Positions 1-7,154 of a DNA stretch of 64,000 bases are shown in pieces; the first letter of the stretch is position 1, and each line of letters starts with the position of its first letter. The notes below the pieces were generated by a model. The model saw only the letters and a program-made list of their open reading frames with translations, did no database searches and was not told the DNA's origin. The stretch lies in NCBI GenBank assembly GCA_903822185.1, contig CAIJOA010000045.1, positions 22,083 to 86,082 on the forward strand. Reading direction: 5' to 3'. The position numbers and the translations under genes were made by a program. The stretch comes from an uncultured Rhodospirillales bacterium. GTDB taxonomy: Bacteria; Pseudomonadota; Alphaproteobacteria; ATCC43930; CGMCC-115725.

Positions 1-376
1 TTTCGCCTGGATGCGACGGCAATTGACCGAGATCATATTCAGCCGCCGAATAGAAACCACCTTGCCGCGCAGCCGCCTCGCGACGGATCAGGCGATAGGT
101 GCCGACAACGTTTTCCGGCCCCTCGCCGCGCGCATGATCGAGCACCAGCAGATGATCGCAGACGCTGTCGAGGGGATCGACGTCGCGCCGTGTCCGCGCC
201 GCCTCGGGCGACGGCTGCGCGCCCATCTCTTCATAGAAGACGCGATAACGCAGCGCCTGGGCCGCATCGATTTCGGCCTCGCTTTCGGCAAGGCGGACCT
301 GGAGGGTATCGTAACGCACATCGACAACGGACCCCGAAGCCGGGGGCCGCACTCGCTTTTCAGACGTTTCCGTCAC
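1..376 (-). CDS. OlsB-like GNAT acyltransferase, N-terminal part (runs off left edge)
   Basis: Read on the minus strand from a GTG at 376, preceded by GAGG four bases upstream and by in-frame stops. About 125 residues lie in the window; the C-terminus is beyond the edge. The segment LRYRVFYEEMGAQPS, followed by a stretch containing DVDPLD and then CDHLLVLD and GTYRL, resembles the N-terminal half of the ornithine/hemolysin-type GNAT acyltransferases. OlsB of this family transfers an acyl chain from ACP to ornithine to make ornithine lipids. It starts 22 bases after the fur stop, so it is probably co-transcribed with fur. The substrate cannot be confirmed without the C-terminal half. Confidence 0.7.
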   Translation of the reverse strand, partial: MTETSEKRVRPPASGSVVDVRYDTLQVRLAESEAEIDAAQALRYRVFYEEMGAQPSPEAARTRRDVDPLDSVCDHLLVLDHARGEGPENVVGTYRLIRREAAARQGGFYSAAEYDLGQLPSHPGE

Positions 377-397
377 ATATCCTCACGACGCACAGCG

Positions 398-832
398 TCA
401 TTTCTTCTCGTTCTGGGAGGCGTCGCCGTCCAAGGGAACGGCGAAGAGTTCGAGCCGATGCTCGATCAGGCGATAGCCAAGCCGCGCCGCAACGGCGCGC
501 TGCAGGTCCTCGATTTCCTCGTTATGAAATTCGATGACCTGGCCGGATTTCAGATCGATGAGATGATCGTGATGGTCCGACGGCATTTCCTCGTACCGCG
601 CGCGGCCGTCGCCGAAATCATGGCGCGCAAGGATGTTGGCTTCCTGGAACAGCCGAACCGTACGATAGACCGTCGCGATGCTGATTTTGGGATCGATCGA
701 GCTGGCCCGATGAAACACCGAATCGACATCGGGGTGGTCCGCAGAATCGGACAGCACGCGCGCAATGATGCGGCGCTGCTCGGTCATTTTCAGACCTTTG
801 TCGATGCAGAGTTGTTCGAGCCGGGAAATCAT
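398..832 (-). CDS. fur: Fur family transcriptional regulator (Fur/Mur-like)
   Basis: 144 residues, the usual Fur length. It has an N-terminal winged helix (TEQRRIIARVL, then the recognition segment ISIATVYRTVRLF) and a C-terminal dimerisation and metal domain with the cluster SDHHDHLID followed by VIEFHNEEIE. The family senses Fe(II) or, in many alphaproteobacteria, Mn(II) (Mur), and represses metal-uptake genes. Only one Cys (C9) is present, so the CxxC structural zinc sites of E. coli Fur are missing, as is common in alphaproteobacterial members. It lies between mucR and an OlsB-like gene on the same strand. Fur versus Mur cannot be decided from sequence. Confidence 0.92.
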   Translation of the reverse strand: MISRLEQLCIDKGLKMTEQRRIIARVLSDSADHPDVDSVFHRASSIDPKISIATVYRTVRLFQEANILARHDFGDGRARYEEMPSDHHDHLIDLKSGQVIEFHNEEIEDLQRAVAARLGYRLIEHRLELFAVPLDGDASQNEKK

Positions 833-882
833 GCCGACCGGAGTATAACCGAAAGCCCCCGTCTAGGCGCAACCATCGCGAA

Positions 883-912
883 GCGACGATTTCGTCGCGT
901 CACGAAAGTGAC
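883..912. promoter_or_regulatory. Two adjacent perfect hairpins in the mucR-fur gap
   Basis: GCGACGA/TCGTCGC (883-889 and 892-898, two-base loop) is directly followed by GTCAC/GTGAC (899-903 and 908-912) enclosing GAAA. They lie between the mucR stop and the fur start, with no T-run after them on the minus strand, so a regulatory or processing role seems likelier than a classical terminator. Function is inferred only. Confidence 0.3.
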
Positions 913-950
913 ATTAAAGACGGCAAAAACAAAAGGCAGTAGGGACGCGA

Positions 951-1370
951 TCAGCCGGCGCGGGCGCGGCGGCCACGCGTGCCGAGGCCGATATCCTTGG
1001 CCAGCTTGCTGCGTTGCCGGGCGTAATTGGGGGCGACCATCGGATAATCCTGCGGCAGACCCCAGCGTTCGCGATATTGCTCGGGCGTCAGACCATAGGA
1101 GGTCTTGAGATGACGCTTGAGCATCTTGAGTTTCTTGCCGTCCTCAAGACAAACCAAGTAGTCGGGATGAATCGACTTCTTCACATTGACGGCCGGTTGC
1201 GGGCGTTCGGCTGTCGCGACCGGCGCTTTACCGATGTTGGTGAGCGACTGATAGACCTGATTAATCAGCTGCGGCAGGTCGGCAACCCCAACGGTGTTAT
1301 TCGAGACATGGGCCGCGACGATTTCCGTCGTCAACGCCAGCAAGTCTTTGGGGTTGGAATTCTCAGTCAT
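951..1370 (-). CDS. mucR: MucR/Ros family zinc-finger transcriptional regulator
   Basis: 139 residues. The C-terminal part has the Ros/MucR fold signature: YLVCLEDGKKLKMLKRHL, then YGLTPEQYRERWGLP and YPMVAPNYA, ending in a basic tail. Proteins of this family bind AT-rich DNA, often silence horizontally acquired or surface-polysaccharide genes, and repress themselves. The usual second zinc-ligand His after RHLxT is Ser here (HLKTS), a variation I recall in some alphaproteobacterial members. The gap upstream of its start (1371-1460) carries nested inverted repeats that could be its own operator. It lies downstream of rimI on the same strand and upstream of fur. Confidence 0.9.
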   Translation of the reverse strand: MTENSNPKDLLALTTEIVAAHVSNNTVGVADLPQLINQVYQSLTNIGKAPVATAERPQPAVNVKKSIHPDYLVCLEDGKKLKMLKRHLKTSYGLTPEQYRERWGLPQDYPMVAPNYARQRSKLAKDIGLGTRGRRARAG

Positions 1371-1397
1371 GATTTGTTTCCTTAACGCAAATTAGGG

Positions 1398-1451
1398 CCG
1401 AATATATTGCGAGTTCTCGGAGGGTGCAATACTGCACGCGTGAATATTCGG
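1398..1451. promoter_or_regulatory. Nested inverted repeats upstream of mucR, candidate operator
   Basis: The outer arms CCGAATAT (1398-1405) and ATATTCGG (1444-1451) flank an inner hairpin GTGCA-ATAC-TGCAC (1424-1437). The arms are AT-rich, and the element lies 28-81 bases upstream of the mucR start. MucR/Ros proteins are known to autoregulate, so an autoregulatory site is a reasonable guess but unproven. Confidence 0.35.
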
Positions 1452-1460
1452 ATGAATTGT

Positions 1461-1919
1461 CTAAATCAAAGAAAGGCTGAGACGCCAGGCATCAATATTC
1501 GGTCCCGCCTTGCGCCGATAGTAACCGCGGCGGCGTCCATCGCGCTGAAACCCCAAGGAATCGTAGAGGCCCAGCCCCGCATCGTTATCGGCAGCGACCT
1601 CGAGCACGATCCGCCGCGCACCGGATTGGCGGGTGCGCTGGATCAGATCTGACAACAGAAAGCGGCCAATACCACCGCGGCGCGCCGCGGCCGAGACGCC
1701 CAGCGTTAGTATTTCCGCTTCTTCGCCCAGACATTGATCGAGGATCATCCCCTGCATGTCCGCGGTGGCCCCATAAACGACGCGACCATCGGCCCCTGGC
1801 ATCGCCAAGACCGTCGCCAAGGCGGCGGAATCCCAAGCCTCGTCGGGAAAGCATTGGAGATGAAGCGCCGCGAGGCCGCTGAGATTGGCGTCGCGGGCGG
1901 GCAGCAAAATGGCGCTCAT
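1461..1919 (-). CDS. rimI: Ribosomal-protein-S18-alanine N-acetyltransferase-like GNAT
   Basis: 152 residues with a GNAT core: an acetyl-CoA loop near AARRGGIGRFLLSDLIQ, then RIVLEVAADNDAGLGLYDSLGFQRDGRRRGYY, the usual C-terminal pattern of RimI. RimI acetylates the N-terminus of ribosomal protein S18. The start ATG overlaps the tsaB stop (ATGA), the conserved tsaB-rimI pairing, which supports the assignment. No other unusual feature. Confidence 0.88.
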   Translation of the reverse strand: MSAILLPARDANLSGLAALHLQCFPDEAWDSAALATVLAMPGADGRVVYGATADMQGMILDQCLGEEAEILTLGVSAAARRGGIGRFLLSDLIQRTRQSGARRIVLEVAADNDAGLGLYDSLGFQRDGRRRGYYRRKAGPNIDAWRLSLSLI

Positions 1920-2578
1920 CGAATAACCGGCGGGATTTTCTTGGAGGCGGTGGTATCAGGCGCCCGTAGATAGAGCGGCAAAGGCCGCGGCGGAACCGTG
2001 CCGGGCGTCCAAAGCCCTGCCCCGACCCGCGCTGCCGCCGTTGCCAGCGAAACCGCCGGCGGATCGGCAAGAACGATATCCGTGCGCGTCACCGAGGCCA
2101 TGAGCCGTCCCGCGCCGTCACCGGCAAGATGGATCGGTCCAGACGGGATAAAAGCATCCCATGCCTCGGGTGGCACCAGGGCCGCCTCGCCCGCCGTCGC
2201 GGCATGAATTTGGAGAAAGAGTTCGGCGCGTTTGCTTTCGAGCGCGATCGCCAGCGGCCGTTGCGGATAAATATTGGCAACCGCATCGAAGCAGGTGACG
2301 CCAATCAGCGGCAAACCCGCGCCCAGTGCCAACCCGCGCGCGGCAGCGAGGCCGATACGAACGCCGGTAAAGCTGCCAGGCCCGACTGTCACGGCAATAA
2401 GATCAATCGCATCGAGTTCAAGTTTCGCCGCCGCAAGAACGTCCTTAATCATCGGCAACAGCAACGCCGCCTGGCCGCGCTCCATCGCTTCGTCGCGCGC
2501 CGCGATCGGCTGCCCGTCCGACACCACCGCGACCGAGCAGGCGCCGCCGGCGCAATCGATGCCGAGCACCCACGTCAT
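1916..2578 (-). CDS. tsaB: tRNA threonylcarbamoyladenosine biosynthesis protein TsaB
   Basis: About 220 residues from MTWVLGIDCAGGACSVAVV; a slightly longer start at 2593 would add MDGSA and is less likely because family members begin just before the LGID strand. ASKHA-type fold with GRGQAALLLPMI-like and TVGPGSFTGVRIGLAAARGLA segments typical of TsaB. It works with TsaD and TsaE to make t6A37 in ANN-decoding tRNAs. It is the first gene of the minus-strand group tsaB-rimI and diverges from the dipeptidase gene, sharing the 2579-2634 gap as promoter region. Confidence 0.93.
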   Translation of the reverse strand: MTWVLGIDCAGGACSVAVVSDGQPIAARDEAMERGQAALLLPMIKDVLAAAKLELDAIDLIAVTVGPGSFTGVRIGLAAARGLALGAGLPLIGVTCFDAVANIYPQRPLAIALESKRAELFLQIHAATAGEAALVPPEAWDAFIPSGPIHLAGDGAGRLMASVTRTDIVLADPPAVSLATAAARVGAGLWTPGTVPPRPLPLYLRAPDTTASKKIPPVIR

Positions 2579-2634
2579 CGCTGATCCGTCCATCGCCGAT
2601 CCATCCGGGCGGAATTCATGCTAGGAAACGCATC

Positions 2635-3189
2635 ATGACGCTGATCCAGTTCACGCCCGAAACACATGATGTCGTCCTCGACATCGCTTATGCCACGCCG
2701 CGCAATTTTACCGGCAAGCCCGTCTATACAAAGGGGCTGTGCTTCCTGCACGAGGAAGCCGCGGCAAAAATGGAAAAGGCGATCGCCCTCGCCGCCGCGC
2801 TGGATCTGCGCTTCAAATTGTTCGACGGCTTTCGGCCCAGCGAGGCGCAATGGGTGCTGTGGAATCATACGCCGGATCCGAATTTCCTCGCGGACCCACG
2901 CCGTGGCTCGCCGCATTCGCGCGGCGCGGCGATTGACCTGACGCTGATCACGCCCGACGGCGCAGAGCTCGACATGGGCACCGGCTTCGATGAATTCACG
3001 CCCTTGTCGCATCACGCATCGACCGCGATTCCCGCTGCGGCGCAGCGCAATCGCTTCTTGTTGTTGGGATTGATGAGCGCTGCCGGCTGGGATTTTTATG
3101 GTAATGAGTGGTGGCATTACCAGCTCTTCAACGCCCGCAACTATCCTCTGCTGGGCGATGCCGATGCGCCGCAGCCGATGATGTCTTGA
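2635..3189 (+). CDS. ddpX: D-alanyl-D-alanine dipeptidase (M15D, VanX/DdpX family)
   Basis: 184 residues. The M15 zinc peptidase signature SxHxxGxAxD is complete at 92-101 (SPHSRGAAID), giving His94 and Asp101. Glu158 and the third ligand His161 are in EWWH, and Arg67 in DGFRPSEA matches the conserved substrate-binding Arg of VanX. No signal peptide, so cytoplasmic as in VanX. The family cleaves D-Ala-D-Ala, for peptidoglycan dipeptide turnover or, with other van genes, glycopeptide resistance. No van genes are nearby, so recycling is likelier. It is the only plus-strand gene in a minus-strand block. Confidence 0.9.
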   Translation: MTLIQFTPETHDVVLDIAYATPRNFTGKPVYTKGLCFLHEEAAAKMEKAIALAAALDLRFKLFDGFRPSEAQWVLWNHTPDPNFLADPRRGSPHSRGAAIDLTLITPDGAELDMGTGFDEFTPLSHHASTAIPAAAQRNRFLLLGLMSAAGWDFYGNEWWHYQLFNARNYPLLGDADAPQPMMS

Positions 3190-3202
3190 TCACGCTGGGC
3201 CG

Positions 3203-3745
3203 TTAGACGGCGCGGACTTCAGTCACTTCCGGAATGTAGTGGCGCAGCATGTTCTCGATGCCGGATTTCAAGGTCGCGGTCGAGCTGGGGCAGCCCGAGC
3301 ACGAGCCGTGCATCTGCAGGAAGACGACGCCGTCGGCGTAATCCTCGAACACGATATCGCCGCCGTCTTGCGCCACCGCCGGACGCACGCGCGTTTCGAT
3401 TAATTCTTTGATCTGGGTGACGATATCGCTGTCTTCACTGGTTTCTTCGGCCGGGGCCGGGCCGGTGAGCAAAGTCGCTCCGGTGGTGAAGTGATCCATG
3501 ATCGCGCCCAGCACAGCGGGCTTTAGCTCCTGCCATGCGGTCTCGTCGTTTTTGCTGACCGAGATAAAATCGCCGCCGTAGAACACCTGGGTGACGCCGC
3601 TGAGACCGAACAGCCGCACCGCCAGGGGCGAGCGCGTCGCCGCATCCGCATCGGCGAAATTGGCCGTACCCTCTGTCATGACCGCGCGGCCAGGCAGGAA
3701 TTTCAGCGTCGCCGGGTTGGGCGTCGTTTCGGTTTCAATGAACAT
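3203..3745 (-). CDS. nfuA: NifU-family Fe-S scaffold/carrier protein
   Basis: 180 residues from the ATG at 3745, which has GGAG seven bases upstream; a TTG twelve bases earlier is less likely. An N-terminal Nfu_N domain (FIETETTPNPATLKFLPG) is followed by the NifU domain with CSGCPSS, the CxxC at residues 149-152 that binds a [4Fe-4S] cluster. It delivers clusters to apo-proteins. It is a conserved neighbour of the universal stress gene upstream in many alphaproteobacteria. Convergent with the ddpX gene. Confidence 0.93.
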   Translation of the reverse strand: MFIETETTPNPATLKFLPGRAVMTEGTANFADADAATRSPLAVRLFGLSGVTQVFYGGDFISVSKNDETAWQELKPAVLGAIMDHFTTGATLLTGPAPAEETSEDSDIVTQIKELIETRVRPAVAQDGGDIVFEDYADGVVFLQMHGSCSGCPSSTATLKSGIENMLRHYIPEVTEVRAV

Positions 3746-3830
3746 CGGATTCTCCAAGAGGCTGATCCAGAATGTGGATCATGCCCGGGCGAAGTCAACC
3801 CTTGGCCGTCCGGGGTTAATGCGAAAACCC

Positions 3831-4340
3831 TTACGCCAGCGCGGCGATCTGCTCGTTCGTAAGGTTGCCCGGCACAATCGTGATCGGCACGCGCAGCTTC
3901 TCCGGCCGACTGATAAGGGCGGTAATCAAGGGGCCTGGCCCTTCCTGCTCCGTACCAGCGGCGAGAACCAGGATCGAGATGCCCGGCTCCTCATCGAGCA
4001 GTTTGGTCAGTTCTTCGCGCGTCGTCCCTTCGCGCAGATGGACGATCGGCACCGTGCCGCAAATCTCGGTCACTTCGGTGGCAAGGCGGGAAATCAGCGT
4101 TTCGGCGGCTTCGCGCGCTTCTTCCGCCATCCGTTCCTCGATGGCGGCGAATTGCTGGACTTCGGGCGGTTCGATCACGCCCAGCAGTGCAACTTTGCCG
4201 CCGGTATAGAACGCGCGCAGTGCCGCATAGCGGAGCGCGACACGCATCTCGGCCGTCTCGTCGGCAACGACGAGGAAGATGCGCGTCCGCGCCGGCGGTT
4301 GTGGCGGCGGCGATGGTGATGCGGATGACGGATCGGTCAT
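3831..4340 (-). CDS. Universal stress protein (UspA family)
   Basis: 169 residues. After a Pro/Ser-rich head of about 17 residues comes the Usp fold: RIFLVVADETAEMRVALRYA, a GKVALLGVIEPPE strand, and the C-terminal part ISILVLAAGTEQEGPG with RVPITIVPGNLT. The usual ATP-binding G2xG9G(S/T) loop is not clearly present, so it may be a non-ATP-binding member. It lies ten bases after the TIGR02186 gene and upstream of nfuA on the same strand. Confidence 0.85.
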   Translation of the reverse strand: MTDPSSASPSPPPQPPARTRIFLVVADETAEMRVALRYAALRAFYTGGKVALLGVIEPPEVQQFAAIEERMAEEAREAAETLISRLATEVTEICGTVPIVHLREGTTREELTKLLDEEPGISILVLAAGTEQEGPGPLITALISRPEKLRVPITIVPGNLTNEQIAALA

Positions 4341-4349
4341 GACGCTCTC

Positions 4350-5096
4350 CTATTTATTTCGAAAGGGCAGGCTCGAAAGCCAACCGAGCAACACCGCGCC
4401 GGCAACCGCGGCAAAGCCATAAAGCGCAGCAAAACGATAGGCGAAGTCATTGAGGTCGGCATTGACGCCGATTTCCGATACGACGAGCGGTGTGGTTTGG
4501 CCCGCAACGACATTGCCGTTCCGCACCAGCAACACCTCGACGAGATACGTCCCGATCGGCACATTGGCGGGAAAAGAAATCGTCGCGCGGAACAGACGGT
4601 CGCCGAGAAAGCTGACGCTTTGGGTATATTCGGCATAAACGCCCTGCCCGCGCTGATCTGCCACCAGCGCGGCGCGGAAGGTCGTGGTGCGGTCGGCCGG
4701 CGTTTGCGGATCGCGCAGATCGAGACGAACATTGCTGATGCCCATCTGATGCAGCGCCGCGACATTGGCCGGTGCGACCTCACCGAGAGGCCGATTGCTG
4801 TAGATCGCGTAATAACTCGGCGCTGAGGCGAAGGTGACGTTGAGCGCGTTGATCCACAGCCCGGCGAGATGCCGCTTCTGCCGCACCATGACATCGCGTT
4901 CGGGACCACGCACGATCGCGACGATGTCACCCGGGCCATCCGTCGCGCCGAACAGCGTGACCGAGGTGCCGACAAAGCCGGTGGTGATGGCGATAAGATG
5001 ACTGGAAAGGTCGGCGAGCAACGGTTGATCGGCGCGCGCCGGCGCGATGCTGCCGAGCAACACGAAGGCACAGAAGAGGCTGCGCCACAGCCTCAT
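4350..5096 (-). CDS. TIGR02186 family membrane-anchored protein
   Basis: 248 residues. Signal peptide at the N-terminus (LFCAFVLLGSIAPARA), a long periplasmic beta-rich region, and one C-terminal membrane segment (YGFAAVAGAVLLGWLSSL) followed by FRNK. This matches the TIGR02186 alphaproteobacterial family, regularly found next to TauE/SafE permeases. Its start overlaps the permease stop by four bases, so the two proteins are probably made together and may act as a periplasmic accessory plus a channel. Biochemical function is unknown. Confidence 0.8.
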   Translation of the reverse strand: MRLWRSLFCAFVLLGSIAPARADQPLLADLSSHLIAITTGFVGTSVTLFGATDGPGDIVAIVRGPERDVMVRQKRHLAGLWINALNVTFASAPSYYAIYSNRPLGEVAPANVAALHQMGISNVRLDLRDPQTPADRTTTFRAALVADQRGQGVYAEYTQSVSFLGDRLFRATISFPANVPIGTYLVEVLLVRNGNVVAGQTTPLVVSEIGVNADLNDFAYRFAALYGFAAVAGAVLLGWLSSLPFRNK

Positions 5097-6019
5097 GTAT
5101 CGAGACCCACGACCGAGAAAAGATTATCGGGCCGCACGGTGAGATCGAAGACGAGTTTCGCCGCAACGGCCAGAACCAGCAGCGCCATCAGTGCACGCAA
5201 TTCCTCGCCGCGCAGTTTCGCGCCCCAGCGCGTTCCGAGCTGCGCGCCGATCACGCCACCGACCAGCAGCACCAAAGCCAGCACGACATCGACCGTGTTG
5301 TTTTCGATCGCCTGCAGCACCGTCACCGACGAGGTGACGAAGATGATCTGGAACAAAGACGTTCCCGGCACCACCGCCGTCGGCATGCGCAGAAGATAAA
5401 TCATCGCCGGCACCATGATGAAGCCGCCGCCGACGCCGAGCACCGCCGACAGGACGCCGACGAAGAAGCCGAGAAAGATCGGCAGCAGCGCGCTGATATA
5501 AAGTTTCGAGCGGCGGAAGCGCAGCTTCAACGGCAGGCCATGCAGCCAGTTATGTTGATGTAGTTTGCGGCGCGGCTGACCCGGCTTGCGGCGGCGCAAC
5601 CAGGCGCGCGAGCTTTCGACCAGCATCAGCCAGCCCAGTATCGACAGCAGCGTCGCGTAAGAAAGACTGATCACCAGCTCGACCTGGCCGAGGCGGCGCA
5701 GCAACGTGAAAATCCAAACGCCGAAGGCCGAGCCGGCCAAGCCACCCAGTAGCATGAGGACGCCCATGACGACATCGACATTGCCGCGCCGCCAATGCGC
5801 CAGCGCGCCGGAAACCGACGCACCGACAAGCTGATTGGCAGACGAAGCAACCGCGACCGCGGGCGGCACGCCGATGAAGATGAGCAGTGGTGTCAGCAGA
5901 AAACCACCGCCGACACCGAAGACGCCTGAGAGAACACCGACCGCCGCGCCAAGGACAAGCAGCCACACGACATCCAGCGAGACCCCGGCGATGGGCAGGT
6001 AGATGTCGAGAATGCCCAA
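5093..6019 (-). CDS. TSUP family permease (TauE/SafE)
   Basis: 308 residues with about eight hydrophobic segments and the duplicated TSUP motif: GVFGVGGGFLLTPLLIFIG in the first half and AVLGVGGGFIMVPAMIYLL in the second. A basic cytoplasmic loop (RRRKPGQPRRK) separates the halves. The family moves sulfite, sulfonates or other small anions. The only start in reach is TTG at 6019 with a weak ribosome-binding site, so the exact N-terminus is uncertain. Downstream is its TIGR02186 partner; upstream is a dispersed palindromic repeat. Confidence 0.87.
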   Translation of the reverse strand: MGILDIYLPIAGVSLDVVWLLVLGAAVGVLSGVFGVGGGFLLTPLLIFIGVPPAVAVASSANQLVGASVSGALAHWRRGNVDVVMGVLMLLGGLAGSAFGVWIFTLLRRLGQVELVISLSYATLLSILGWLMLVESSRAWLRRRKPGQPRRKLHQHNWLHGLPLKLRFRRSKLYISALLPIFLGFFVGVLSAVLGVGGGFIMVPAMIYLLRMPTAVVPGTSLFQIIFVTSSVTVLQAIENNTVDVVLALVLLVGGVIGAQLGTRWGAKLRGEELRALMALLVLAVAAKLVFDLTVRPDNLFSVVGLDT

Positions 6020-6047
6020 AGGACTAAGAACCCCGCTCGATCAGTTT

Positions 6048-6113
6048 CCCCTCACCCCAACCCTCTCCCCGGCGGGGAGAGGGAGGGACCCGCGTCAGCG
6101 GGAGGGTGAGGGG
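6048..6113. repeat. Nested intergenic palindrome between trpS and the TSUP gene
   Basis: Outer arms CCCCTCACCC (6048-6057) and GGGTGAGGGG (6104-6113) enclose inner arms CCCTCTCCCC (6061-6070) and GGGGAGAGGG (6074-6083). This is the form of a dispersed extragenic palindrome. It could also act as a transcription barrier after trpS. Confidence 0.75.
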
Positions 6114-6124
6114 GTCTCTTTAAC

Positions 6125-7123
6125 TTAAGGCCGCAGCAGCCCCATGATGTCGAAGACTTCCTGCAGATGCGGCTTCGCCACCGCATTCGCCCTTTCTGCA
6201 CCGCGGCGCAGGATGTCGTCGATATAACCGGGCTCGGCCAGCAAGCGGCGCATCTCGCCGCCGATTTTGCCCAGCACCGACGACGACAGATCGGCAAGGT
6301 CGCTTTTGAAGGTCGAGAAGCTTTTGCCCGCCCATTGCTCGATCACCTGATCGCGCGTCAGGTCCGACAGCGCGGCATAGATGCCGAGCAGATTGTCGGC
6401 CTCGGGCCGCGCCTCGGCGTCCTTCGCCGTTTCCGGCAAGGGATTGGGGTCGGTCTTGGCCTTGCGGATCTTTAGCGCGATCGCATCGGCATCGTCGGTC
6501 ATGTTGATGCGCGAATAATCCGACTGGTCCGACTTCGACATCTTCTTCGTGCCGTCGCGCAGACTCATCACCCGCGTCGCGGTGCCGAAGATCATCGGTT
6601 CGGGCAGCGGGAAGAATTCGACGCCGAAGCGGCGGTTGAAGGCGCCGGCGATGTCACGCGATAGCTCCAGGTGCTGTTTCTGGTCCTCGCCGACCGGCAC
6701 ATGCGTCGCCTTATAAAGAAGGATATCGGCGGCCATCAGCACGGGATAGCTGTAGAGCCCCAGCCCCGCTTCTTCGCGCTGTTTGCCGGCCTTTTCCTTG
6801 AACTGGGTCATGCGGTTGAGCCAGCCGAGCGGCGTCTGGCAGCCGAGCAGCCAGGCCAATTCGGCATGACCCGGTACGGTGCTTTGATTGAAGATGACGC
6901 AGCGTTCGGGATCGATACCGGCGGCGATATAAGCGGCGGTCACTTCGCGCGTCTGGGCACGAAGCTGGACCGGGTCCTGGGGCACCGTGACGGCATGGAG
7001 ATCGACGATGCAGAAAATGCAGTCGTAATCGTGCTGCAGCGCCACCCAATTGCGGATCGCGCCGAGATAGTTGCCGAGATGGAGGTTACCGGTGGGCTGA
7101 ACGCCCGAGAAAATACGATTCAT
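6125..7123 (-). CDS. trpS: Tryptophanyl-tRNA synthetase
   Basis: 332 residues, normal length. Class I features are visible: [14 protein letters not shown] (the HIGH-like motif) near residue 10 and [13 protein letters not shown] (the KMSKS loop) near residue 195. [15 protein letters not shown] and CIVDLHAVT are also family hallmarks. It charges tRNA-Trp in the cytoplasm. It is the second gene after murJ on the minus strand (31-base gap), a common alphaproteobacterial pairing. Confidence 0.97.
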   Translation of the reverse strand: MNRIFSGVQPTGNLHLGNYLGAIRNWVALQHDYDCIFCIVDLHAVTVPQDPVQLRAQTREVTAAYIAAGIDPERCVIFNQSTVPGHAELAWLLGCQTPLGWLNRMTQFKEKAGKQREEAGLGLYSYPVLMAADILLYKATHVPVGEDQKQHLELSRDIAGAFNRRFGVEFFPLPEPMIFGTATRVMSLRDGTKKMSKSDQSDYSRINMTDDADAIALKIRKAKTDPNPLPETAKDAEARPEADNLLGIYAALSDLTRDQVIEQWAGKSFSTFKSDLADLSSSVLGKIGGEMRRLLAEPGYIDDILRRGAERANAVAKPHLQEVFDIMGLLRP

Positions 7124-7154
7124 CCTGGTTTATCGTCGCGTTACGGGTATCGGG

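Noticed and set aside
11..1108. A 365-codon plus-strand frame across the OlsB-like and fur genes
   Set aside because: It spans several conserved minus-strand genes and the gaps between them.
2635..3189. A vancomycin-resistance (vanX) role for the dipeptidase
   Set aside because: No vanH, vanA, vanR or vanS genes nearby; Gram-negative DdpX-type recycling explains it better.
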